Positions 43,692 through 53,259 of a stretch of DNA of 64,000 nt are shown one piece after another. Source of the DNA: CAWFZT01 sp963820415 (GTDB lineage Bacteria > Chloroflexota > Anaerolineae > Anaerolineales > Anaerolineaceae); NCBI GenBank assembly GCA_963820415.1, contig CAWFZT010000006.1, positions 496,001-560,000 of the forward strand, written 5' to 3'. Each line of letters begins with the position of its first letter. Within the stretch, counting starts at the first letter, position 1. The notes beneath the pieces were generated by a model. That model did not search any database. It saw nothing but the letters and a program-made list of their open reading frames with translations, and had not been told where the DNA came from. A program made the translations under genes and the position numbers.

Positions 43692-46430
43692 ATGTCCACT
43701 GCCCTTCTGTCGACCAAATACCACCTGCCCCCTGCTGCCCCCGACCGCATAACGCGGGCGCGACTGCTAGAGCGTTTGGATGAACTGCTGGCGCCAGGCC
43801 AGCGCCTGGGGCTGGTGTCTGCCCCGGCCGGCTCGGGCAAAACCACCCTGGCACGCGCCTGGGTCGAGCATCTTGCCCCTGCCAGGCCGGGAAGGGAAAA
43901 AATTTCACCCCTCAGGTTCGCCTGGCTTTCCCTGGATGAGGAAGACAATGACGTGGCAACCTTTTTATCCTATCTGGCGGCTGCCTTTCAGGCTGCCAGC
44001 GCAGACTTTACCCCTGACATTATCGCCATCCCGCTGCCCACACAGCCCGGACCTCTCCCACCTTTGCGGGTATTGTTAGCGGGTCTGATCAACCAGCTTG
44101 CAGACCTGCCTGGCCTGACCGTGCTGGTGCTCGAAGATTACCATTTCGTCTCGGCCGCGCCGGTGCACGAATGCGTTGGGTTTCTGCTCGAACACCTGCC
44201 TGAAAACACCCGCCTGGTCATCCTTACCCGCGCCGAGTTTCTCCTACCCATCAGCCGCCTGCGCGTGCGCGGCCAGTTGGTGGAAATCCGCCAAGCCGAC
44301 CTGTGCTTCAACCAAGCGGAAACCGCAGAATTCTTCAACGCCTGTATGGGCCTGCAGCTTACCCAGGTCGAGATAGAACTGCTGGCTCAACGCACCGAGG
44401 GCTGGGCGGCCGGCCTGCAAATGGCGGCCCTGGCCCTACGCGCCCTGCCAGAGCCAGCCCACAAATCCGCCGAGTTTATCCAAACCTTCTCCGGCAGCCA
44501 TCGCTTCGTCCTCGACTATCTGATGGATGAAGTTTTCACACGCCTGCCTGAAGAAACCCGCTCTTTTTTGTTGGACACTGCCATCCTCGACCGTTTCTGC
44601 GTTGAGCTGTGTGAAGCACTGCTGGAGGAACGCCCACCTGGATATGTCGAGAGCCTGCTGCTGTCGCTGCAAAACGCCAACCTCTTCCTGATCCCGCTGG
44701 ACGAGCAGTGCTGCTGGTACCGCTACCACCATCTGTTTGCCGAACTGCTGCGCAGCCGCCTGCGCCAGTCTGTGTCCCCCCAAAAATTAAACGAACGCTT
44801 GCAGCGAGCGGCTGCCTGGTTTGCCTCGCAGGGTTTGACCGAAGAAACCATAAATTATTCTCTGCAAGCCGGCGATTTCGAGCGGGCAGTTATGCTGATG
44901 GAGTCATGCGTTCGAGAGGTGATGTCCAGAGGCCAGCAGGGCAAGCTGCAACGTTGGATAGCAGCTTTACCCGCTGCGCTTGTATTAAAGCACCCCTTGC
45001 TGCGCATGTACCAGGCTCTGGCACACTTTTTAGTAGGCGATTCTTCCACAGCCATAAAGATAGTTGAGGAAACCAGCCAGGCTCTGGATGAATTGCCGGA
45101 ATCGTCCGATCTGCGTGCGGTCAAGGATGAACTGCTCTCCATCCTGGCCATGTCCAGCCTGAACGCCGATGATACTCAGCGGGTCATCCTGCTGGCGCAG
45201 GATGCCCTGGACCATATGGCGGAAACGAAGCTGACCCCTCGGGCACGCCTTTTGTTCGCCCAGGGCATCGCTTACTCTATGACGGGTGATAAACGCGCCT
45301 TACCCCTGATCACACAGGCGCAAGAACTGGCTCGCCAGGCGGGCAATCTCTACCTGGTTTCCAATATCCTCTCCTTCCAGGCGTATGCCCTGAATTCCTT
45401 CTTTCTCCAGCTCCACTCAAGTTGGAAACTGTCCCAGCAAATTATCGACCTTTGCACGCCGCCAAAAGAAGGTGGAGGACAGTCTTGTCTGGTCGGACTG
45501 GGACTGGTGGGGCAGGCCGGAGTCGCCCTGGAATGGAATGACCTGGACACGGCCGCCCTCCAACTGAGCCAAGGAATAGAGCTAACATGGCAAGGCGGCC
45601 TCACCGCTTATTTCTTTTTTGCCTTGCTCACTCAAGCGCGCCTGGCGCAGGCCATGGGAGATCTGCCCGCCGCGGCTGCCGCATTGAATGAGGCTATGCG
45701 TTATAGTTCCCTCATCAGCAACCAGTTGACGGTCGTTCTGTTGATTCAGGCCCAGGTGCGGCTGTGTCTGGCAGCCGGCCAAATCGAAGCTACCGCCCGC
45801 TGGGCGGGCGGCGAAGAGCTCCCGATTGGCTCGGCCTTCCTCGGACTCACTCAAGAGATCCTGAGCCTGACCCAGGCGCGTGTGCTGCTTGCCCAGGACC
45901 GTCCGGAAGAAGCGCTCATGCAACTTGATAGGCTTATCCCCCCGGCAGAATCAGGCGGTCGGATGGCGCATGTGCTTAAGGGCAGCCTGCTTAAAGCCCT
46001 GGCGCTGTATATGCTCCACCAGGATGCCCTGGCGCCTCTGCGACGTGCGCTCCAACTGGGTCAGCCGGAAGGCGTTACGCTCCTGTTTCTCGAAACCGGG
46101 CAGCCCCTGCGAGACCTGCTGCTGGCCTACAGGACACGCCTGGGCGATCTTACCGCCGAAGCCGAGCGCCTGCTGCGCCTGCTGCACCCGCAGGGTGAGC
46201 CAGATGCCTCCAGAACGTTTGCAGCGACGGACTTGGTCGAACAGCTCACCCTACGTGAAATAGAAGTACTGCGCCTGCTGTATGCGGGGAAGTCCAACCA
46301 GGAAATCGCTGCGGCGCTTTTCCTCAGCCTCAGCGCGATCAAGAAACATACTGGCAACATTTATGGCAAACTGAGTGTCGCCAGCCGCGCTCAGGCCATT
46401 GCCAGGGCACGCGAGCTGAAACTCGTCTAA
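43692..46430 (+). CDS. MalT-like LuxR-family transcriptional regulator
   Basis: A 912-residue regulator of the STAND ATPase class. An N-terminal NTPase domain has Walker A APAGSGKTTLARAW (Lys50) and Walker B LVLEDYHFV; a helical sensor and TPR-like region spans about 350-830; and a LuxR helix-turn-helix (LTLREIEVLRLLYAGKSNQE onward) forms the last 65 residues. In MalT-type proteins an inducer and ATP drive oligomerisation and DNA binding. Its target may be the following small gene and hydrolase cluster, by position only. Such regulators are abundant in Chloroflexota. Confidence 0.92.
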   Translation: MSTALLSTKYHLPPAAPDRITRARLLERLDELLAPGQRLGLVSAPAGSGKTTLARAWVEHLAPARPGREKISPLRFAWLSLDEEDNDVATFLSYLAAAFQAASADFTPDIIAIPLPTQPGPLPPLRVLLAGLINQLADLPGLTVLVLEDYHFVSAAPVHECVGFLLEHLPENTRLVILTRAEFLLPISRLRVRGQLVEIRQADLCFNQAETAEFFNACMGLQLTQVEIELLAQRTEGWAAGLQMAALALRALPEPAHKSAEFIQTFSGSHRFVLDYLMDEVFTRLPEETRSFLLDTAILDRFCVELCEALLEERPPGYVESLLLSLQNANLFLIPLDEQCCWYRYHHLFAELLRSRLRQSVSPQKLNERLQRAAAWFASQGLTEETINYSLQAGDFERAVMLMESCVREVMSRGQQGKLQRWIAALPAALVLKHPLLRMYQALAHFLVGDSSTAIKIVEETSQALDELPESSDLRAVKDELLSILAMSSLNADDTQRVILLAQDALDHMAETKLTPRARLLFAQGIAYSMTGDKRALPLITQAQELARQAGNLYLVSNILSFQAYALNSFFLQLHSSWKLSQQIIDLCTPPKEGGGQSCLVGLGLVGQAGVALEWNDLDTAALQLSQGIELTWQGGLTAYFFFALLTQARLAQAMGDLPAAAAALNEAMRYSSLISNQLTVVLLIQAQVRLCLAAGQIEATARWAGGEELPIGSAFLGLTQEILSLTQARVLLAQDRPEEALMQLDRLIPPAESGGRMAHVLKGSLLKALALYMLHQDALAPLRRALQLGQPEGVTLLFLETGQPLRDLLLAYRTRLGDLTAEAERLLRLLHPQGEPDASRTFAATDLVEQLTLREIEVLRLLYAGKSNQEIAAALFLSLSAIKKHTGNIYGKLSVASRAQAIARARELKLV

Positions 46431-46574
46431 ATTGTACCGGTACACCACACCGATGTAACCCTGGTTGCAGGTGTACCTTCGTCCACGTCCTTTTCTAAGC
46501 TAATTGTGTCCTTTTGACTACCGGCAAACACCGCCTGGTTTGTTACACTGTCTGTGTAGTAATAAAGGAGGCAT

Positions 46575-46802
46575 ATGCCTGGACAAAATTATCGCATCCG
46601 CATCCGCAGCCACCTGGACCAGGGCTGGATTTCCTGGTTCGACGGGTTTTCCATCGAGCACGAAACGAACGGGGAAACAGTCCTCACCGGCTTCATCCCG
46701 GACCAGTCAGGGTTATTCGGGACACTGATGAAACTGCGCGACCTGGGCCTGGCCCTGATTGCCGTCGAGCCGGTAGAGGACCAGCCGGGGGAAAAGGTGT
46801 AA
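46575..46802 (+). CDS. Small conserved-looking protein of unknown function
   Basis: A 75-residue protein with a perfect AAAGGAGG ribosome site seven bases before the ATG. Its IRSHLDQGWISWFDGFSIEH, TGFIPDQSGLFGTLMKLRDL and acidic end suggest a small alpha/beta fold of the ferredoxin/ACT-like kind. I do not recognise a named family. It stands between the MalT-like regulator and an alpha/beta hydrolase and is probably co-regulated with them. Confidence 0.65.
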   Translation: MPGQNYRIRIRSHLDQGWISWFDGFSIEHETNGETVLTGFIPDQSGLFGTLMKLRDLGLALIAVEPVEDQPGEKV

Positions 46803-46855
46803 GGAGAAATGCCTTTTTCCGGTCGATTACCAACTAATCATAGAGGAGAACAAAC

Positions 46856-47755
46856 ATGAACAACTTGCCGTCTCCATTCAAAAGCCATAAGGGCGAATCT
46901 GAATTCATGGCGGTTTACGATGCTTTGATGCAGCGCTGGCCGGTGCCTTACGAAACGTTCGAGATTCCAGGCCATTTCGGCTGCACCCACGTGATCGCCA
47001 GCGGCCCGAAAGAGGCCTCTGCGCTGGTGCTGCTGCACGGGGCGCACGCCACGGTAACCATGTGGGCGGCCAACATGGCAGACCTCAGCCGGGATTATCG
47101 CGTCTACGCCGTCGATGTGATCGGCCAGCCGGGCAAGAGTATCGCCGATCCTTGTTTCACGAAACGGGATCAGCTCATCCCCTGGTTTACCGAGCTTCTG
47201 GACACGCTTAAGGTCGAAAAAGCCAACCTGGTGGGCCAGTCGTATGGAGGTTGGTTCACCTTGAACTACGCCATTCATGTACCGGAAAGAGTAAACAAGA
47301 TCGTGCTGCTTTCCCCGGCCGCTTGCTTCCTCCCGCTGGGCAGACAGCACCAATTGAGAGGGGCGCCCATGTGGTTTTTTCCCTCGCTCTTCACTGTCAG
47401 GAGTTTCAAGCTGTGGGAGACTCGTCCGGATTTTATTAATACCCCGGAGAAAATGGCCTTGTTTAACAAAAAGGTGGAGCTGTTGTACCTGGGGTTCAAG
47501 TATTTCCGCATGCAGGGTGAATCAAATCCCGACATTTTCACTGACGATCAACTGCGCGGCCTTCAAGCGCCCATGCTGCTGTTGATCGGCCAGCAGGAAG
47601 TGATTTACGACCCTGTGGCTTCGCTGGAGAAGGCACGCAATTTAGTGCCACACATTGAGGGCAGCCTGATCCCAAATGCCAGCCACGAGATGTCTTACTC
47701 CCAGGCCAGAATTGTGGATGAGCGTATCTTGCAGTTTTTGAAAGACAATGCATAA
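46856..47755 (+). CDS. Alpha/beta hydrolase (paralogue 1)
   Basis: A 299-residue alpha/beta hydrolase with the oxyanion turn LVLLHGAHATVTMW, nucleophile elbow GQSYGGW and a C-terminal PNASHEMSY with the catalytic His. It is clearly related along its whole length to the protein at 49787 (shared WPVPYETFE/WPVPFEAME, TMWAANMADLS/TMWFPNIADLS, GQPGKS/GEPGKS), so the two arose by duplication. Substrate unknown. The stop overlaps the region just before the CocE-type gene. Confidence 0.85.
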   Translation: MNNLPSPFKSHKGESEFMAVYDALMQRWPVPYETFEIPGHFGCTHVIASGPKEASALVLLHGAHATVTMWAANMADLSRDYRVYAVDVIGQPGKSIADPCFTKRDQLIPWFTELLDTLKVEKANLVGQSYGGWFTLNYAIHVPERVNKIVLLSPAACFLPLGRQHQLRGAPMWFFPSLFTVRSFKLWETRPDFINTPEKMALFNKKVELLYLGFKYFRMQGESNPDIFTDDQLRGLQAPMLLLIGQQEVIYDPVASLEKARNLVPHIEGSLIPNASHEMSYSQARIVDERILQFLKDNA

Positions 47756-47768
47756 AAGAAGGAAAAAA

Positions 47769-49721
47769 ATGAAAAAAACACATTGGAAGGTGATCGTTCC
47801 TGTATTGGCAGCCATTCTGTTGCTCTCGGGATGGATATTCATCAATCAAAGAAAGGCTGGAAAGCAAATGATCTCTACATTCGGTAAATACCAGGGCTAC
47901 TCTGAGCCGGTCTATGACAGCACGCAGCGGACTTCGGACTACCTGACCCTGTCGGACGGGACGCGACTGGCCTACGACCTGATCATTCCAACGAAAAAAG
48001 GCGTGATCGCCGGCAAGCCCTTACCGGTCCTCTTCAAATACACTCCTTACGGTCGAACCTGGACCATTTTTGACAAAAAGGGAAATTTCCTTCTTAGCGA
48101 CTTTGCGTATTTGGACTGGCTGACGAAGGCCATGATCCGCGTCCGATATATCCTGATGGGTGACAAGGGTCGCTTCATGGACCCACTCTTTCGCGATCGC
48201 TGGCTGGAAAATGTAGTCAATCATGGCTATATAGTCGTGTCGGTCGATCGGCCCGGCACAGGTGCCTCCTTCAGCTCACCAACCCCGGGCAGCATGGAGA
48301 CAGCCGCCAAATTTGAGAACGAAATCATGGACTGGATCGCCGCCCAACCCTGGTCGGATGGCAACATCGGCATGTATGGGGATTCGCAGCAAGCTATGGT
48401 CCAGTTTGCGGCCGCTAGCACGGGCAATCCGCACCTGAAAGCGATCCTGCCGGCTGCCAGCCATATTGATATTTATCAGGCCGTAGAGTACCCGGGTGGG
48501 ATCTTCAACACGGCCTTTGCCGCTTTGTACGCGAGCACGGTCCCCTATCTCGATCGATTGGCTACGCCCGTCGACGGCGATCCGGACGGTGTGCTCCTGG
48601 CCCAGGCACGGGTGTCCCGCCAGAACACGGTTAGCATCCAGAACGCTTCTGAAGTAGCTGCTCAGTATCCGTACAATGACAGCACAAACCCGGATGGGAT
48701 CAACCTCTGGCAGACTATGGACCTCTACCCGCTCATCGACCGAATCAATAATACCCACACAGCCATCTATATGACCGTGGGCTGGTACGATCTTTTCACC
48801 GCCGACATGTTTTACTGGTATGCCAATCTCAACGTGCCCAAGCACTTGACCGTCCGCCCTACGGACCACAGCCAGGTCAGCGCCAATCTTCCTGACCTGG
48901 ACTACGGAACCGAAGCGCTGCGCTGGTTAGATTACTGGCTCAAAGGCATCGACAACGGCATCATGGATGAAGCGCCTATCCACTATTACCTCCAGGACGG
49001 GCCAAAGAAGGGCACCTGGCAGACCTCAGACCAGTGGCCGCTGGCGGCCCAAAAGGTCACCCGCTTTTACTTCAGTCAGGGCAAGACCGGCAGCGTCGCC
49101 TCAGTCAATGACGGTAATTTGATCACCTCACCACCCATTGCTGCGACAGCCTCGGATGCCTACAGGGTGGATTACACCACCACCACTGGGACCAAAACGC
49201 GCTGGGGGGCGGTCGAAGAGGAGCACTATTATCCCGACCTGCGCACACACGACGCCAAAGCTTTGACTTATACCACCCAGGCATTGGAGACCAGTGTGGA
49301 GGTCACCGGGCATCCTGTGGTTCACCTGTGGCTAAGCACCGGTGCTCCGGATTTGGATGCATTCGTTTACCTCGAGGAGATCGATAGCAGTGGTCATTCA
49401 ACCTACATTACCGAAGGAGACTTGCGGGTTTCGCATCGCAAGCTGGTCCAGGCGCCTTTCAATAACCTTGGGCTTCCTTACCAATCTCATAATCAGAGCG
49501 ACTTAGTGCCGGTGCCGGGTGGGGAACCTTTCGAGCTGGTCTTCAGCTTACTGCCCACCTCGTACCAGTTCCATCCAGGCAGCCGCATGCGCATCACCGT
49601 TGCCTTTGCCGACGCCGGCAACTTTGACACACCAATTCTCGACCCAGCGCCAACGGTGCAACTGCTTAGAGATGTGAGCCATCCATCGTCTGTAGAATTG
49701 CCCATTATAAAGCATCCTTAA
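47769..49721 (+). CDS. CocE/NonD-family hydrolase, membrane-anchored or exported
   Basis: A 650-residue protein of the CocE/NonD (X-Pro dipeptidyl-peptidase S15) family. It opens with a basic stretch and one transmembrane or signal segment (residues 8-24, VIVPVLAAILLLSGWIF), then the hydrolase domain with nucleophile Ser206 in MYGDSQQAM, and a C-terminal jelly-roll ligand domain (about 420 on). Members cleave acyl esters or peptides. I start at ATG 47769 (MKKTHWK), because the alternative at 47748 lies within the previous gene's stop region. It sits between the two related hydrolases. Confidence 0.85.
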   Translation: MKKTHWKVIVPVLAAILLLSGWIFINQRKAGKQMISTFGKYQGYSEPVYDSTQRTSDYLTLSDGTRLAYDLIIPTKKGVIAGKPLPVLFKYTPYGRTWTIFDKKGNFLLSDFAYLDWLTKAMIRVRYILMGDKGRFMDPLFRDRWLENVVNHGYIVVSVDRPGTGASFSSPTPGSMETAAKFENEIMDWIAAQPWSDGNIGMYGDSQQAMVQFAAASTGNPHLKAILPAASHIDIYQAVEYPGGIFNTAFAALYASTVPYLDRLATPVDGDPDGVLLAQARVSRQNTVSIQNASEVAAQYPYNDSTNPDGINLWQTMDLYPLIDRINNTHTAIYMTVGWYDLFTADMFYWYANLNVPKHLTVRPTDHSQVSANLPDLDYGTEALRWLDYWLKGIDNGIMDEAPIHYYLQDGPKKGTWQTSDQWPLAAQKVTRFYFSQGKTGSVASVNDGNLITSPPIAATASDAYRVDYTTTTGTKTRWGAVEEEHYYPDLRTHDAKALTYTTQALETSVEVTGHPVVHLWLSTGAPDLDAFVYLEEIDSSGHSTYITEGDLRVSHRKLVQAPFNNLGLPYQSHNQSDLVPVPGGEPFELVFSLLPTSYQFHPGSRMRITVAFADAGNFDTPILDPAPTVQLLRDVSHPSSVELPIIKHP

Positions 49722-49786
49722 AATAACCTGGCTGAAGGGTAGAGAATCTGAATTTTCCGCAAGCTGATATCTGAAAGGAAAAGCAT

Positions 49787-50677
49787 TTGTCCAAGAAAAT
49801 TTCTATCTTTAGATCTGCTGAGGGAGAGGCCAAGTACTATGCGGCTTACGAAGCCAGCCTGAAATTGTGGCCTGTTCCCTTTGAAGCAATGGAAGTGTCC
49901 ACTCGTTATGGAAAAACGCATATTAACGCTTGTGGCCCCAGGGATGCCTTTCCGCTGCTTCTCTTGCATGGCGGATATGTCAGCTCAACCATGTGGTTCC
50001 CGAACATTGCCGATCTGAGCGTAAAATTCCGTGTTCTAGCCCTGGACACCATCGGCGAGCCCGGCAAGAGCATTCCCACGCAGCCAAATGCCTCTCCAGG
50101 CGATTTGGCCGCCTGGTTGGAAGGTGTCTTGGACGAGTTGGGCATATCGAAAACAAATGTGGTAGGATTGTCTCGGGGAGGCTGGTTGGGCCTGAACTTC
50201 GCCCTGCATGCTCCGCACCGCCTGGAAAGAATTGCGTTGCTCAGCCCGGCGGCCTCATTCATTTCACTGAACTCTTTCTTCAGGGCAGTATCCGGAGCCG
50301 CCATGCGCATTCCCTTTCGGGTAGTCCTGAAAGCTGCGCTCTATTCATGGGTGGCGCGGGGTTTTGTCCTCAACGATATATTTACCGAGCAATTTATCCT
50401 TGCCTTTCAAAACTGGAATTGGGAGACGGCGGCCAAAGGATATTCGGGTGTAATGCCATCCGTATTCGACGACGGTGCGTTGCGCCAACTCCACGTCCCT
50501 GTTCTCATGCTGGTTGGCGATCAGGATAAGCTGAACCCGCCCAGGGCGATTGAGCAGGCGAGACAAATTCTTCCGCAATTAGAGGCCGAAATCATACCGA
50601 ATGCCGGCCATTTACTATCGATGGAACAGCCGGAGGGCGTGGATGCGCGCCTGCTAAAATTTTTTTGTAGATCATAA
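49787..50677 (+). CDS. Alpha/beta hydrolase (paralogue 2)
   Basis: A 296-residue homologue of the protein at 46856. The nucleophile elbow is GLSRGGW and the His region PNAGHLLSMEQ. The start codon is a TTG at 49787 preceded by AAAGGA; the N-terminus KKISIFRSAEGEAKYYAAYE aligns with paralogue 1 (KSHKGESEFMAVYDAL), which supports it. Substrate unknown. Confidence 0.82.
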   Translation: MSKKISIFRSAEGEAKYYAAYEASLKLWPVPFEAMEVSTRYGKTHINACGPRDAFPLLLLHGGYVSSTMWFPNIADLSVKFRVLALDTIGEPGKSIPTQPNASPGDLAAWLEGVLDELGISKTNVVGLSRGGWLGLNFALHAPHRLERIALLSPAASFISLNSFFRAVSGAAMRIPFRVVLKAALYSWVARGFVLNDIFTEQFILAFQNWNWETAAKGYSGVMPSVFDDGALRQLHVPVLMLVGDQDKLNPPRAIEQARQILPQLEAEIIPNAGHLLSMEQPEGVDARLLKFFCRS

Positions 50678-50707
50678 TAAAGAAAGGAAAAATTCGGGAG
50701 GTGGACG

Positions 50708-51915
50708 ATGAGTCAGCAAACGAGCAAGAATATATCCGGGATGGTCAAGCCCGGCTTCGAGGCCGTGCGGGAAGCCTTTGCCGAAAACTTCACCCGCCGG
50801 AACGAGCTGGGGGCGGCCTTCTGCATATACTATCAGGGCGAGAAAGTGGTTGACCTGTGGGGCGGCCTCCGTAACAAGGCCACCGGCGAACCCTGGGAAG
50901 AGGATACATTGGTGTTCGTCGCCTCGACCACCAAGGGAATGGCCGGGCTGTGCATGGCCCTCGCCCATTCACGAGGCTGGCTGGATTACGAAAAGCGTGT
51001 CTCCACCTATTGGCCGGAGTTTGCTCAACAGGGCAAGCAAAAGGTGACTGTTCGCCAGCTCCTGTCGCACCAGGCCGGACTGCTGGCCCTGGATGCGCCA
51101 GTAGACCGGAGCGTCGTCGCCGACCTGGACCGTCTGGCGGTTGCTCAGGCTCAGCAGAAACCGGCCTGGGAGCCCGGTACACACCAGGCCTATCATGCTG
51201 TCAGCCTCGGCTTTTACGAAGGCGAGTTATTTCGCCGGGTCGACCCTCAGCACCGCAGCCTGGGACAGTTCTTCCAGGAGGAGATCGCCTCCCCGCTGGG
51301 ACTCGACTTCTACATCCGCCTCCCCGAGGAGATCCCCAATTCCAGGCTGGCTACCATCTACCGCGACAACATGACCCTGGCGCTTTTTCAGGCCAACCTA
51401 AAATTCATCCTGGCTTTCATGAATAAACGCTCACTCACCGGGCCTTCTGGGATAATCCCGGCATGGCCCTGCCCTTCGACCCGACGCGCATCTATACCCG
51501 CAACCTCGAAGTTCCCTCGATCGGCGGTATAGGGACTGCCCGGGCAATTGCCAGGGCTTACAGTGTTTTCGCCACCGGAGGCAAGGAGCTAGGGCTGCGC
51601 CAGGAAACCCTTCAAGCGCTTATAGCCCCGGCCGTCCCGCAATTGTGCGGATTCTATGATGAATGCATGAAACAAACATGGCAGCTTTCGCTTGGATTTC
51701 AGAAGCCCAGCCCGGAAGGACCTTTCAGCCACCCATCCGCCTTCGGTACGCCCGGTGCAGGAGGTTCCTTTGGATTTGCCGACCCCCAGGCCGGGGTGGG
51801 CTACGCTTACGTGCTCAATCACCAGGGCGCAAAACAAGGCAGTGATCCGAGAGAATTGGCTCTGCGAGGTGCATTTTTTCGCCCAATTGGCCTGGTGTTA
51901 CCCACCTTCAAGTGA
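50708..51915 (+). pseudogene. Beta-lactamase-fold serine esterase (class C-like), frameshifted
   Basis: Two overlapping frames give about 402 residues. The first (50708 to about 51443) carries the catalytic SxxK as Ser73-Thr-Thr-Lys76 and a YHAVSLG that stands for the YxN. The second (from about 51443, reading RAFWDNPGMALPFDPTRIYT) goes on to the C-terminus with HPSAFGTPGAGGSFGFADP, which is the KTG-like third motif region of EstB-type esterases. One base seems lost in ACCGGGCC near 51443. Such proteins hydrolyse esters rather than beta-lactams. AGGTGG at 50700 is the ribosome site. Confidence 0.82.
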
Positions 51916-51985
51916 TAAAGGTAAAATTTTGTCATACCGTCATTTTTATGAGAAATTTTTCTAAACCTTGGTTTTGAAAGAATGA

Positions 51986-52837
51986 ATGATGAAAAGCCAG
52001 ATTGCTCACACCTCGAAAGGATCCATCGAATATACCTTGCTGGGTAACGGACCCCTGGTGCTGGTCTGCCACGGAACTTCCTCTAACTGCTTTTCCACGG
52101 GCGAATCAGAGCCCCTCGTGGCGGCTGGCTTCAGCGTGCTGACGCCCTCCCGCCCGGGCTACGGGCGTACCCCGCTCGAGGTAGGACGGAGCTCGGCTCA
52201 GGCGGCAGAAGGCCTGGTTGCCCTGCTGGACAGCTTGCAAGTCCAGACCTGTTCCGTCGTCGCTATCTCTGGCGGCGGGCTGACCGGTATTGCCCTGGCG
52301 GCTGGATATCCGTACCGGGTGGAACGATTGATCCTGGCGGCGGCTATCAGCCGCCCAGAGGAGCGGTCGAATGAACCCACCTATAAAAACCAGGTCGCCT
52401 TCTACGGGCCCTTGCACAATGTGATGTGGGGAATGCTGGGATTGATGAGCAGGCTGTCGCCGCGCGCCATGGCCCGCCAGACCCTGGCGATCTTCTCGAC
52501 CCATGACCCGGATGACGGCATGCGACAACTTTCAAAATCCGATATTAGGAAATTGTGCTGCTTCTATCGAGGCCATTCTTCCCGGCAGGGGGCGCTGAAT
52601 GACGGGGTTCATACTGTCGGATCGGAACTTCTGGAGGCGATACGCCAACCGGTCCTGGTGATCCACAGCCGGGAAGACAATTCGGTGCCGTTTGCCCACG
52701 CCGAGTGGTCGCTCAAGCACATTCCGCACGCAGAGCTGTGCGAGGCCGGCTTCACCGGGCATTTTTTCTGGATTGGCCCTGACTTCCCGCGCATCAGCCA
52801 GCGGATGATTGCATTTCTCCAGAATAAACCTCAATGA
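51986..52837 (+). CDS. Alpha/beta hydrolase
   Basis: A 283-residue alpha/beta hydrolase of the Abhydrolase-1 type, with VLVCHGTSSN, SRPGYGRTP, a nucleophile elbow AISGGGLTG (the Ser in S-G-G) and a late His region in FTGHFFW. It seems not closely related to the two paralogues upstream. It closes the row of hydrolase genes controlled by position after the MalT-like regulator. Substrate unknown. Confidence 0.8.
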   Translation: MMKSQIAHTSKGSIEYTLLGNGPLVLVCHGTSSNCFSTGESEPLVAAGFSVLTPSRPGYGRTPLEVGRSSAQAAEGLVALLDSLQVQTCSVVAISGGGLTGIALAAGYPYRVERLILAAAISRPEERSNEPTYKNQVAFYGPLHNVMWGMLGLMSRLSPRAMARQTLAIFSTHDPDDGMRQLSKSDIRKLCCFYRGHSSRQGALNDGVHTVGSELLEAIRQPVLVIHSREDNSVPFAHAEWSLKHIPHAELCEAGFTGHFFWIGPDFPRISQRMIAFLQNKPQ

Positions 52838-52929
52838 AGAACTCAAATCCCGCACGGTAAATCCCTTATAACCAATCTGCCTGCCTCATTTCTAATGGTA
52901 AAATTATTTAATTGATCTGGAGGCGGGCG

Positions 52930-53259
52930 ATGAGCTTCTTATCTATCAAGAAACAATCCGTGCAAGCCCTGGCAGAATTGCTCGAAGATGGGCGGGCCAA
53001 AGCCGAGCAGGAAATGCATAAGTTTAAATACAAAAACTACCGGGGCGCCAAACCCACGCTGGAAATTACCGTGCGCGTCCAGCCTGAGGGTGAGCCGCCC
53101 TTCGAATCTAAGATGAAAGCCGGCCTGAGCCATGCTTATTTGCTCAAAACAGGCGTAAAGGTGCAGGTGAAATATAACCCGGGCAAGCAGCAGGTCACCC
53201 TGGACGACGATATCCAGGCCATCTTGCAGCGCAACCCCCAGCTCATCAAAAAAGAATGA
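52930..53259 (+). CDS. Small hypothetical soluble protein
   Basis: A 109-residue protein. The charged N-terminal helix (about 1-36) is followed by a beta-rich part with TLEITVRVQPEGEPPFESKM and GVKVQVKYNPGKQQVTLDDD, a beta-barrel-like pattern seen in short proteins of unknown role. ATG 52930 follows CTGGAGG; an in-frame ATG at 52912 lies before that site. Its stop overlaps the SGNH gene start by four bases. Confidence 0.65.
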   Translation: MSFLSIKKQSVQALAELLEDGRAKAEQEMHKFKYKNYRGAKPTLEITVRVQPEGEPPFESKMKAGLSHAYLLKTGVKVQVKYNPGKQQVTLDDDIQAILQRNPQLIKKE

